From Paracoccus haematequi (GTDB lineage: Bacteria > Pseudomonadota > Alphaproteobacteria > Rhodobacterales > Rhodobacteraceae), in contig NZ_UZWE01000026.1 of the NCBI RefSeq assembly GCF_900631945.1, positions 62,001 to 126,000 on the forward strand: 64,000 nucleotides of DNA, written 5' to 3'. A program made the position numbers and the translations under genes. How positions within the stretch are numbered: the first letter of the stretch is position 1; the number at the start of each line of letters is the position of its first letter. Positions 53,936 through 64,000 of this stretch are shown here, in pieces. A model generated the notes under the pieces. That model was not told where the DNA came from and made no database searches. It was given only the letters and a program-made list of their open reading frames with translations.

Positions 53936-54757
53936 ATGACCCAAGCACTTGAGACCGCCATCGAGGCCGCGTGGGAAGCCCGCGCCGAGATCGACAGCGC
54001 CACCACCGGCATCGTGCGCGAGGCGGTCGAGGAGACGCTGGCCCAACTGGACAGCGGCGCCCTGCGCGTGTCCGAAAAACGCGGCGCCGACTGGCATGTG
54101 AACCAGTGGGCGAAAAAGGCCGTGCTGCTGTCCTTCCGCCTGAACGACATGGAACAGATGTCGGGCGGCCCGCAGGGGTCCAGCTGGTGGGACAAGGTGC
54201 CGACCAAGTTCGAAGGCTGGGGCGACAACCAGTGGCGCGCGGCCGGGTTCCGCGCCGTGCCGGGGGCCATCGTGCGGCGCAGCGCCTATATTGCGCCGGG
54301 CGCGGTGCTGATGCCGTCCTTCGTGAACCTGGGCGCCCGCGTGGGCGAGGGCACGATGGTCGACACCTGGGCCACGGTCGGTTCCTGCGCGCAGATCGGC
54401 AAGAACGTCCACCTGTCGGGCGGCGTCGGCATCGGCGGCGTCCTTGAGCCGTTGCAGGCCGGTCCGACCATCATCGAGGACGACTGCTTCATCGGCGCCC
54501 GGTCCGAGGTGGTCGAGGGCTGCATCGTCCGCGAAGGATCCGTCCTGGGCATGGGGGTCTTCATCGGCCAGTCCACCAAGATCGTCGACCGCGAAACGGG
54601 TCAGGTGATGTATGGCGAGGTTCCGGCCGGATCGGTCGTCGTCGCCGGGTCGCTGCCGTCGAAGAACGGCGTGAACCTGTATTGCGCGGTGATCGTCAAG
54701 CGGGTGGACGCGCAAACGCGCTCCAAGACCTCGATCAACGAACTGCTGCGGGATTGA
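53936..54757 (+). CDS. dapD: Tetrahydrodipicolinate N-succinyltransferase DapD
   Basis: DapD uses succinyl-CoA on tetrahydrodipicolinate in lysine/diaminopimelate synthesis. The 273-residue protein has the N-terminal helical part and a left-handed beta helix of hexapeptide repeats (about residues 105-215; [40 protein letters not shown]). Conserved [14 protein letters not shown] and GARSEVVEG follow. The stop overlaps the TTG start of the next gene. Confidence 0.97.
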   Translation: MTQALETAIEAAWEARAEIDSATTGIVREAVEETLAQLDSGALRVSEKRGADWHVNQWAKKAVLLSFRLNDMEQMSGGPQGSSWWDKVPTKFEGWGDNQWRAAGFRAVPGAIVRRSAYIAPGAVLMPSFVNLGARVGEGTMVDTWATVGSCAQIGKNVHLSGGVGIGGVLEPLQAGPTIIEDDCFIGARSEVVEGCIVREGSVLGMGVFIGQSTKIVDRETGQVMYGEVPAGSVVVAGSLPSKNGVNLYCAVIVKRVDAQTRSKTSINELLRD

Positions 54758-55206
54758 CCACGCTTTACATCGACGCCGACGCCTGCCCGGTCAAGCCAGA
54801 GGCGGAACGGGTGGCGACGCGGCTGCGGGTGCCGATGGTGCTGGTCTGCAATGGCGGGCTGCGGCCCCCGGCCAATCCGCTTGTCACGCTGAAGATCGTG
54901 GCCGAAGGCCCGGACGAGGCCGACAAGTGGATCGCCGATCAATGCGGGCCGGGCGACGTGGTGGTGACGGGCGACCTGCCGCTGGCCGACCGCTGTTTGA
55001 AGGCCGGGGCGCGCGTCGTCACCCATGACGGCGAGGTGCTGAGCCTTGCCAATATCGGCCCGCGCCTGGCGACCCGCGACCTGATGGCGGATCTGCGGGC
55101 CTCGAACCCGTTCATGCAGGGCGGCGGCGCCAGCTTCGGCAAGGCGGATCGGGCGCGATTCCTGCAAGTGCTGGACCGCGAAGTGGGCGCCGCGCTGCGC
55201 GGCTGA
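54754..55206 (+). CDS. YaiI/YqxD family (DUF188) protein
   Basis: This 150-residue protein belongs to the YaiI/YqxD family, a PIN-like fold with unproven nuclease function. It begins at TTG 54754 (TTGA overlap with the dapD stop) and immediately shows [38 protein letters not shown] near residue 68 and [10 protein letters not shown] near the C-terminus are typical. No ATG fits, so start selection depends on coupling to dapD. Confidence 0.9.
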   Translation: MTTLYIDADACPVKPEAERVATRLRVPMVLVCNGGLRPPANPLVTLKIVAEGPDEADKWIADQCGPGDVVVTGDLPLADRCLKAGARVVTHDGEVLSLANIGPRLATRDLMADLRASNPFMQGGGASFGKADRARFLQVLDREVGAALRG

Positions 55207-55256
55207 CGAACCGATCCGCGCCGCCCCGCGTTGCCCCCCGACCAAAGGGGGCAAGC

Positions 55257-55835
55257 GTGCAGGACGATCCGACGATACGGGAACTGCTGGAGGCAGCGGG
55301 CGATGCCTCGGACGGGGACACGACCACGGTCGGCCAGATCGTTGAATCGCTGGGCGAGAATTCCCTGACGCCGAACCTGATCTTCGTGGCGCTTGCGGTG
55401 GTGTCGCCCCTGTCGGGGATCCCGCTGTTTTCGTCGATCTGCGGAATCACCATCGCGCTGATCTCGACGCAGATGCTGGTCGGGCGGGACCATCTGTGGC
55501 TGCCCGGTTTCGTGATGTCCCGCCAGATCGACAGCGGCAGGCTGGACCGCGCCTTGCAGGCGCTGCGGCGTCCGGCGGGGTGGCTGGACCGCATCACCCG
55601 GCCCCGGCTGCGCCTGCTGGTGCGGGGGCCGGTGCGCAAGCTGACGCAGGCGCTGTGCATGATCTGCGGGATGACCATGCCCTTCCTGGAAGTGGTGCCC
55701 TTCACATCGACCCTGCTGGGCGCGGTGGTCAGCCTGCTGGCCTTCGGGATGCTGGCGCGCGACGGGCTGTTCACGGTGCTGGGCCTTGCCGCGCTGCTGT
55801 CGCTGGGCGGCGGCGCGTTCTGGATCCTCGGATAA
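55257..55835 (+). CDS. ExoD-like exopolysaccharide synthesis protein
   Basis: This 192-residue protein is ExoD-like and starts at GTG 55257 with AGGGGG upstream. It shows [44 protein letters not shown] and [24 protein letters not shown], with three or four hydrophobic helices. ExoD is named for a role in rhizobial exopolysaccharide and alkaline tolerance; the molecular function is not known. It stands between the YaiI-family gene and carB. Confidence 0.88.
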   Translation: MQDDPTIRELLEAAGDASDGDTTTVGQIVESLGENSLTPNLIFVALAVVSPLSGIPLFSSICGITIALISTQMLVGRDHLWLPGFVMSRQIDSGRLDRALQALRRPAGWLDRITRPRLRLLVRGPVRKLTQALCMICGMTMPFLEVVPFTSTLLGAVVSLLAFGMLARDGLFTVLGLAALLSLGGGAFWILG

Positions 55836-55926
55836 GCGGCGAAACCCTGTCGTCCTGCCTTGCGCCCTGACCGCGCATGGCTATAACCCCGGACGATTTA
55901 TCAGCCGCCAGCCCCAGGGGACCGCC

Positions 55927-59265
<3,339 letters not shown>

Positions 59266-59272
59266 AGAAACG

Positions 59273-59304
59273 GGACAGTCGGCGGTCCCGGATGCCGGCT
59301 GTCC
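59273..59304 (+). terminator. hairpin after carB
   Basis: GGACAGTCGGC (59273-59283) pairs with GCCGGCTGTCC (59294-59304) with one G-T pair over a 10-base loop. There is no T run. It lies between convergent carB and the DUF1217 gene and could serve both. Confidence 0.5.
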
Positions 59305-59382
59305 TGCTTCGACACCGGGTTTCGAAACAGCCCCTGACCCTCGCGCCAATCCGGTCGCCCGGCGCCGAGGGATAGGCGCGGA

Positions 59383-60156
59383 TCAGGCCCGTGACAACAG
59401 GGACAGCGCGGCCGTATAGCGATTGCTGGTCGTCGTGGTCTGGATCTGCGACAGCGCAAGATAGCGCGTGGTCAGCTTGTCGATGGTTTCATCGGTCGCG
59501 ATCTTGGAAAAGCTGCTGCTGCCCAGGACGCGTTCGGACGCCGACATGAATTCCTCCAACTGCCGGTCGACCGGCAGGTTGGCAATCGACTTGCTCATCC
59601 CGAACGCGCCCTGAAAAACGGTCCGAAGCTGTTGGTTGCCCAGAACCTCGTACCACAGCGTCTTGTCGCTGGAGGCCCGCGAGGCGAAGGCCTTGACCTC
59701 GTTCCGGGCGTTCAGGGCCAGGCGATAGCTTTGATCCCCCTCGCCGACGCGCTTTTCGAATTGCCGCTGGACGTAGGCCTGGCTCAGCGCCTCGCCCGTG
59801 GTGGCGGCGTCGCTGCGCTTGCCGAAGGCCTGGGCCAGTTTCAGGTAACGCTTGTCGCCCAGCCGGTTGGCCAGCGACGCGCTGTCGCCCAGGTCGGATT
59901 CCAGAACCTTGCGGATGAAGGCCTTGTTGGTCACATCCTCGTCCAGGCCAAAGGCGCCCAGCGCCACCTGCAACATCTTGTAATCGCCCACCAGATCCTC
60001 GGCCGTGGTGGTGGCCGTCAGGTTTTCGCGAAGATAGGCGGTGGCGCGCTGGACCACGGGATCCTTGGCCGTAGCCTCGACCTGACGCGATTCCATGCGT
60101 TGCAGGACGCGCCATCCGGCCAATCCGCTTAATCCGACATTGATGGCGTTGGCCAT
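59383..60156 (-). CDS. DUF1217 flagellar-region protein
   Basis: This 257-residue helical protein matches the DUF1217 family found with alphaproteobacterial flagellar genes. It begins MANAINVGLSGLAGWRVLQR and contains VVQRATAYLRENL, GAFGLDEDVTNKAFIRKVLESD (the most conserved block, near residue 75) and LALSQIQTTTTSNRYTAALSLLSR. The exact role is unknown; fused or neighbouring copies are linked to flagellar motility. ATG 60156 has GAGGATG upstream. It is the last gene of the flbT-flaF-fliC cluster. Confidence 0.78.
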   Translation of the reverse strand: MANAINVGLSGLAGWRVLQRMESRQVEATAKDPVVQRATAYLRENLTATTTAEDLVGDYKMLQVALGAFGLDEDVTNKAFIRKVLESDLGDSASLANRLGDKRYLKLAQAFGKRSDAATTGEALSQAYVQRQFEKRVGEGDQSYRLALNARNEVKAFASRASSDKTLWYEVLGNQQLRTVFQGAFGMSKSIANLPVDRQLEEFMSASERVLGSSSFSKIATDETIDKLTTRYLALSQIQTTTTSNRYTAALSLLSRA

Positions 60157-60163
60157 GGCATCC

Positions 60164-60568
60164 TCATTGGCGGCGAGCTTGGATAAGCTGTTCTTCCTGC
60201 GGCAGAAGTTCGCGCAGCCGCCGCAGGGCGGGATAGGCCGCGCCTTCCTCGACGCTGGCGCGAGCCTCGCGCAGGGCCGTCTGGCTGGCCTCGTCCTCGA
60301 ACACCAGGGCAAGCTGGGCGATGGCCAGAAGAAGCTGGCGTTTTCCTTCGGCTGCTTCGGCATCACCCGACAGGATCAACTGGGCGATATAGCAGGCCCG
60401 GGCCACAGGTGTGTTCGCGCGGTCGGGGTGGATCGCATCCTTGAGCCGCAGGACATTCGCATTGGGCGTACGGATGGCGATCTTGGACCGGCGGTCGCCG
60501 TTTTCGATGACCGCGCCGTTGATCAGCACCCGTTCGTTCGGGGCCAGTTTCAGGACAAGGCCGCTCAT
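60164..60568 (-). CDS. flbT: Flagellin mRNA regulator FlbT
   Basis: FlbT acts post-transcriptionally on flagellin mRNA in Caulobacter and related bacteria. The 134-residue protein shows LKLAPNERVLINGAVIENGDRRSKIAIRTP split around residues 6-36, VLRLKDAIHP and CYIAQLILSGD, family-typical. ATG 60568 overlaps the flaF stop (ATGA). The FlaF/FlbT pair next to fliC is the usual alphaproteobacterial order. Confidence 0.92.
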   Translation of the reverse strand: MSGLVLKLAPNERVLINGAVIENGDRRSKIAIRTPNANVLRLKDAIHPDRANTPVARACYIAQLILSGDAEAAEGKRQLLLAIAQLALVFEDEASQTALREARASVEEGAAYPALRRLRELLPQEEQLIQARRQ

Positions 60569-60939
60569 GCCGGGGTCTCTTGGCGCAGGCCGCGCATGAT
60601 GGCCATGTTGATGTCGATCAGCGGGGCAAGCGCAACTTTGCCTGACAGGGCTTGGTGGCCGTGGCGCAACGCGAAGCCCGCCAGCGACAGCAGCCCGGCG
60701 CGGACATGATCCGGCAGCGCATTGCCGGGATCGGCCAGATCGCTGGCAAGGATCGTCCACAGTTGATTGTTCTTGTCCACGGCGGCGATGCGATCGGGGC
60801 CTTGCCCGCTGGCATCCGCCTGGCGCAACATTCCGGTCACGCGAGAGAAAATGTCGTATTCGGCATCGCGCGCGGTGCGGACGACGCTGCTGCCATATCC
60901 ATTGGCGGAGAAAGACGGAACCGCGCTCAAGGTGATCAT
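60565..60939 (-). CDS. flaF: Flagellar biosynthesis regulator FlaF
   Basis: FlaF is needed for flagellin secretion and synthesis in alphaproteobacteria and works with FlbT. The 124-residue protein shows TARDAEYDIFSRVTGML near residue 22, NNQLWTILASDLADPGNALPDHVRAGLLSLA and a helical C-terminus. It lies 61 bp after fliC, behind a strong terminator hairpin, so its expression may depend on readthrough or its own promoter. Confidence 0.92.
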   Translation of the reverse strand: MITLSAVPSFSANGYGSSVVRTARDAEYDIFSRVTGMLRQADASGQGPDRIAAVDKNNQLWTILASDLADPGNALPDHVRAGLLSLAGFALRHGHQALSGKVALAPLIDINMAIMRGLRQETPA

Positions 60940-60965
60940 CCTGATCTTAAGGGTTCAGCAAGAAT

Positions 60966-60986
60966 GGGGCGCCCCAGGGGCGCCCC
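60966..60986 (-). terminator. GC hairpin between fliC and flaF
   Basis: A 9-bp all-GC stem (60966-60974 with 60978-60986) and 3-base loop is followed on the minus strand by ATTCTT. It lies 14 bp after the fliC stop, a likely fliC terminator or mRNA-stabilising end. Confidence 0.7.
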
Positions 60987-61000
60987 AAGAGGTCTTGGGA

Positions 61001-61843
61001 TCAGCGGAACAGCGACAGGATCGCCGAGGGTGCCTGGTTGGCGATCGACAGCGCTTGGATGCCAAGCTGCTGCTGCGTTTGCAGGGCTTGCAGGCGGGCC
61101 GAGGCTTCCTCCATGTCGGCATCGACCAGCGAACCAACACCGGCCTTCAAGGAGTCAGCCAGCTTGCCGATGAAGTTCGACTGTTCTTCGATTTGCTTTG
61201 CCTTGGCACCCAGAGCCGCAGAGCCATTCAGCGCGGTCTGCAAGTTCGCCTCAAGCGCAAGCACTGCCGCCTGTGCGGAAGCGCGATCAGTGATGGCCGT
61301 CAGGGCATTCGTTCCGGCCAGCAAGGTTGCTTCAAAGTCAACGGAAGCAACTGCAATGTTGCCAGCAGTCACACCCGTGTTGCTGCGGTCGAGCGACGAC
61401 AAGACCGTATAGGTCGCGCCGCCGTTCACACCGTTTGTCTTCAGCAGGTTGACGCCGTTCATCTGCGTGCCCGCAATCGTCGCGGTAATCACCGCTGTCT
61501 TTGCCGTGATATCGGCTTGGACCTTGGCGAATTCGTAACCATCAGTTCCAGCCCGGGACGCCAGATCCTTCATCTCGGTCAGGGTTTTCGCGATCAGCTC
61601 GGCTCCGTCAACAGCAGCCTGAACCGTCGCGCCGGCAACGTTCAGCGAACTTTGGATCGCCTTCGCCGAAGACTGGTCAGCCTCCATCACCTTGGAAATC
61701 GCCCAGACGGCCGAGTTATCCTTGGCCGAGTTGATCGACTTGCCGGTCGAAATCTCCGACTGGGCCTTGTTCAGGCTGGAATTCACGTTCTTCAGGGTTT
61801 GCAGTGCAACGATGGCGCCGTTGTTGGTCAGAATACTGGACAT
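61001..61843 (-). CDS. fliC: Flagellin
   Basis: This is the flagellar filament subunit, 280 residues, short for a flagellin. The conserved D0/D1 helices at both ends are present: SSILTNNGAIVALQTLKNVN with STGKSINSAKDN at the N-terminus, and MEEASARLQALQTQQQLG with ALSIANQAPSAILSLF at the C-terminus. Only a small middle domain lies between, as in other Rhodobacteraceae flagellins. GAGGAT precedes ATG 61843. Codon use is softer and less GC-biased than the neighbours, common in highly expressed surface genes. Confidence 0.96.
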   Translation of the reverse strand: MSSILTNNGAIVALQTLKNVNSSLNKAQSEISTGKSINSAKDNSAVWAISKVMEADQSSAKAIQSSLNVAGATVQAAVDGAELIAKTLTEMKDLASRAGTDGYEFAKVQADITAKTAVITATIAGTQMNGVNLLKTNGVNGGATYTVLSSLDRSNTGVTAGNIAVASVDFEATLLAGTNALTAITDRASAQAAVLALEANLQTALNGSAALGAKAKQIEEQSNFIGKLADSLKAGVGSLVDADMEEASARLQALQTQQQLGIQALSIANQAPSAILSLFR

Positions 61844-61886
61844 CTTATCCTCAGATATAATGGACGCTTTGCATCCTTGGTTTCGA

Positions 61887-61914
61887 CGATCGGCCTTCTG
61901 ACCTTGGGCGTTTA
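61887..61914 (-). promoter_or_regulatory. candidate sigma-28 (FliA) promoter of fliC
   Basis: On the minus strand TAAA (61911-61914) is followed after 16 bases by GCCGATCG (61887-61894), matching TAAA-N15-GCCGATAA apart from one spacer base and two end positions. It lies 43 bp before the fliC start. Confidence 0.7.
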
Positions 61915-62015
61915 TCCCTGTGCCGCTTTTGGCATGACCGCATTCCTAGCAGCCGGTGATTGATGGATACTGAATTTCCCATCGCGCCTCAAATTCCAAA
62001 CGCGAAGGATTTTAT

Positions 62016-62333
62016 TCAAAATCGCTGGGCCAGCACCGCACTGGTCGGCGTATTGTGGCGCTGACCGGCCTGATCATAGGTTTGCAGGCTGCGCGCGTTC
62101 TTCACGATGTCCCGAATCTGGTCGATGGCGCGCTGAGTGCCGCGCGCGGAATCCTCGGCCAGGCGGCGCAAGTGTTGAAGGATCTGTTCGATCTGCGCCT
62201 TCGAATCGGCGTCCAGCCCGTCGCGTTCGAATCGATGGGCCAGCGTCTCGATCCGGGCGAGGGCCTGGGCCGCATCACCGGAAATGATGGCCTGTTCGAT
62301 GCCGCGCAGGATCTCTCGGTGCTTCGGTTTCAT
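62016..62333 (-). CDS. FlgN-like flagellar protein
   Basis: This 105-residue helical protein matches the FlgN-like family of alphaproteobacteria: ILRGIEQAIISGDAAQALARIETLA near the start and the conserved end IRDIVKNARSLQTYD near residue 82. FlgN is the export chaperone of hook-associated proteins FlgK and FlgL; this is the likely role by analogy. ATG 62333 overlaps the cheL stop by 4 bp. It lies upstream of fliC, with 172 bp and a sigma-28-like promoter between. Confidence 0.78.
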   Translation of the reverse strand: MKPKHREILRGIEQAIISGDAAQALARIETLAHRFERDGLDADSKAQIEQILQHLRRLAEDSARGTQRAIDQIRDIVKNARSLQTYDQAGQRHNTPTSAVLAQRF

Positions 62334-62569
62334 TGCGCCACCCATGTGCCGAATCCCAGATCCATGCGGCCCGCGAGGGCGGCAGCCTGCTCCTGGATCA
62401 GGAAGCTGGAGAATTGCTCCTCGCCGATGCCGCCGCCGAACGCGCCGGTGTTCGATTTCGGACCGCAATATTTCAGCATCTCCTCAAGAAACATCTGTTC
62501 CAGCTGTTCGGATGGCGGTCGCGACGCGGTCGCAGGCGCGGCTGCCGTTGAGATTTGGTTAACCTGCAT
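62330..62569 (-). CDS. cheL: CheL / FlgJ N-terminal-like rod-binding protein
   Basis: This 79-residue protein is the stand-alone rod-binding domain of FlgJ, called CheL in alphaproteobacteria. It shows SEQLEQMFLEEMLKYCGP near residue 20, GGGIGEEQFSSFL and AALAGRMDLGFGTWV, all typical. It caps or assists flagellar rod assembly; no muramidase domain is attached. It overlaps the FlgN-like gene by 4 bp and is divergent from fliK with about 106 bp between. Confidence 0.9.
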   Translation of the reverse strand: MQVNQISTAAAPATASRPPSEQLEQMFLEEMLKYCGPKSNTGAFGGGIGEEQFSSFLIQEQAAALAGRMDLGFGTWVAQ

Positions 62570-62675
62570 GAGAATTTTCCTGATTGCGGATATTTTTCAT
62601 GATTAGCCGGTTGCGGTAAATAAATCGTAAGGACTTATCCTTATTTCTGGCGGCATCACGTTGGGAATCGGGCAT

Positions 62676-63569
62676 ATGGCAGACAGTTTCGTTTTACCGG
62701 TCATGACCCTGGTGCAAGCCACGGCCGCCGCCGAACCTATTATCGAGGGCGAGGATGAAGCCGAGTTCGACTTTACCATCGACGACGCGCCGATCGATGA
62801 TCTGCTGGCCGAGGCGGCGCCTGCGGATGGGGCGGCCGTCTGCCAGGCGCCGCAGGATCTGTTGCAGATGCTGATCGAGGATTTGTCCGGGATCAGCGGT
62901 GCCCTGCGCCAGGCCGCGCCGGAAGGCGGCCAACCCGCAGAGGATCCGGTCCCTTCCGATACCAGAGCGGCCTTGCCCGAATCGGCGATGCGGATCGCCG
63001 TGCCTGCCGCTGCCGACGCCGCTGTCGACGCCGCACCCGACCTGGCGGTGCAGGTTGCGCCGGACATGCCGCAGATCGACCTTCTGTCCGCCGAACCACC
63101 CTCGCCGCACGCGGCGGCGGCGCGCGATGTCGCGGCGGCCGCCCCGGAACAGCCGCTGCCGCCGTCCCGCGTTCCCGTCGCGTCGGTGGTGCGCCAGATG
63201 GCCGAGGCCGTCGTCAGCGCCCGCGAGGACCGGATCGAGATTGCCCTGGCGCCCGAGGAACTGGGCCGGATCCGCATGGTGATGACCGGACCGGACCACA
63301 GCCCGCATGTGCTGGTCTGGGCCGAACGCCCCGAGGTTCTGGACCAGCTGCGCCGCAACGCCGCCTTTTTGCAGGAATGCTTCGGGGATGCCGGAATGGC
63401 CGATGCGTCCTTCGAATTCCAGGGCGACGGCGGCACCGGGTCCGGCCGCGGGCAGCCCTTGCCCGAGGCGTCAGGCCACGGCTTTGACGTCACCGAAACC
63501 GTTTCCGTTTCCCTCCCCGCCGCCTGGACGCCCCTGGCGATCCCGGCGCGACTGGACATCCGCATCTGA
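62676..63569 (+). CDS. fliK: Flagellar hook-length control protein FliK-like
   Basis: This 297-residue protein has a long low-complexity Ala/Pro-rich N-terminal half, typical of the FliK ruler region, and a C-terminal Flg_hook domain with EIALAPEELGRIRMVM (conserved LxPxxLGxV-like motif, near residue 190) and LLRRNAAFLQ-like LDQLRRNAAFLQECF. It sets hook length and switches export specificity. ATG 62676 is used; a TTG at 62661 is an alternative. It lies 13 bp before flgD. Confidence 0.88.
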   Translation: MADSFVLPVMTLVQATAAAEPIIEGEDEAEFDFTIDDAPIDDLLAEAAPADGAAVCQAPQDLLQMLIEDLSGISGALRQAAPEGGQPAEDPVPSDTRAALPESAMRIAVPAAADAAVDAAPDLAVQVAPDMPQIDLLSAEPPSPHAAAARDVAAAAPEQPLPPSRVPVASVVRQMAEAVVSAREDRIEIALAPEELGRIRMVMTGPDHSPHVLVWAERPEVLDQLRRNAAFLQECFGDAGMADASFEFQGDGGTGSGRGQPLPEASGHGFDVTETVSVSLPAAWTPLAIPARLDIRI

Positions 63570-63582
63570 AAAGGAGAATCGC

Positions 63583-64000
63583 TTGGTTAACCCCGTCAAC
63601 GGCTCGACGACCGGAACCACCGGCACGACATCCACGTCCAAGGCCACGGACGCCATGACCGCGCAGTCGGCAAATTTCGACACGTTCCTGCGGATGCTGA
63701 CCACGCAGTTGCAGAACCAGGATCCGCTGAACCCGATGGAGGGCAGCGATTTCGCCGTCCAGCTTGCGACCTTTTCGGGGGTCGAACAGCAGGCGCAGAC
63801 GAACAAGCTGCTGGAACAGATGCTGACGCAATCGGGCGGCAGCCTGGGGCAACTGGCCGAGTGGATCGGCAAAGAGGTGCGCACGACAGAACCCGTCTGG
63901 TTCGGGGACAAGCCGCTGACGCTGGATGTCAATCCCGACAGCCGGGCCGACAGCGTGACCCTGGTGACGCTGAACGAATCGGGCAAGGAAGTCCTGAGAG
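63583..64000 (+). CDS. flgD: Flagellar hook assembly protein FlgD, 3' end cut by the window
   Basis: FlgD caps the growing hook. About 139 codons are visible, starting at TTG 63583 with AAGGAG 6 bases upstream. The conserved N-terminal motif NFDTFLRMLTTQLQNQDPLNPM (split around residues 31-52) and VQLATFSGVEQQAQTN are diagnostic, and the FlgD Ig-like part begins near the edge (GKEVRTTEPV, DSVTLVTL). It follows fliK as in other Rhodobacteraceae flagellar clusters. Confidence 0.94.
   Translation, partial: MVNPVNGSTTGTTGTTSTSKATDAMTAQSANFDTFLRMLTTQLQNQDPLNPMEGSDFAVQLATFSGVEQQAQTNKLLEQMLTQSGGSLGQLAEWIGKEVRTTEPVWFGDKPLTLDVNPDSRADSVTLVTLNESGKEVLR

Noticed and set aside
61925..61942. TGGCATG-N4-CATTC resembling a sigma-54 promoter
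   Set aside because: It points on the plus strand toward no plus-strand gene nearby; the spacing and -12 element are poor.

Overview
The window is a GC-rich, densely packed chromosome segment from an alphaproteobacterium, most likely a member of the Rhodobacteraceae close to Paracoccus. This rests on gene content and style: the pst-pho order, a PstA with a long N-terminal extension, the aerobic CobG/CobF type of cobalamin pathway, FlaF/FlbT flagellin control, very high third-position GC and many ATGA/GTGA/TTGA stop-start overlaps. The species call is inference.

Layout. 1-5951 (minus strand): the phosphate regulon pstSCAB-phoU-phoB, read from a PHO-box promoter; phoB runs off the left edge. 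5992-9737 (minus): aroC and mutS. 9756-13102 (plus): a TPP riboswitch controlling thiBPQ thiamine uptake. 13137-15258 (minus): truB, a phosphodiester glycosidase-like protein and rbfA. 15336-16609 (plus): dapB and a HIT protein. 16868-31518: a large cobalamin block. Cobalamin riboswitch 1 leads a DUF1636 protein, cobW, N, G, H, I, J, then cobL, E, M, B and a second DUF1636 protein; cobK lies on the opposite strand; riboswitch 2 leads the cobalt transporter genes cbtB and cbtA; cobF faces them. The genes shown cover the middle of aerobic corrin ring building, from C-20 methylation to a,c-diamide formation and cobalt insertion. cobA, cobS/T, cobO, cobP, cobQ and cobC/D are not in the window.

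About 31600-35072 is a decayed, lower-GC mobile-DNA region beside tRNA-Pro(CGG): a frameshifted tniQ, an internally deleted IS66 element, a small membrane protein gene and a broken phospholipase-D-like gene. The PLD fragment lies between two 47-bp direct repeats that contain the tRNA-Pro transcription terminator.

From 35197 on the genome is housekeeping again: EamA exporter and leuB; MFS transporter with two glycosyltransferases (one GT29/sialyltransferase-like); asd and a DedA protein; two unrecognised small genes and an RTX remnant; carbonic anhydrase; an M17 aminopeptidase coupled to an NlpC/P60 hydrolase; serB; an NPD-type flavoenzyme; a TauE/SafE exporter; L-asparaginase II; an IalB-like secreted protein; rlmN; a LOG-family protein; dapD; a YaiI-family protein; an ExoD-like protein; carB. 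The right end (59383-64000) is flagellar: a DUF1217 protein, flbT, flaF, fliC, a FlgN-like chaperone and cheL on the minus strand, and fliK and partial flgD on the plus strand.

No CRISPR array, rRNA, intact integrase or intact phage module was seen. The least conventional features are the two diverged DUF1636 proteins bracketing the riboswitch-controlled cobalamin genes, the cobK/cobL start codons that overlap on opposite strands, and the duplicated tRNA-Pro terminator around the PLD fragment.
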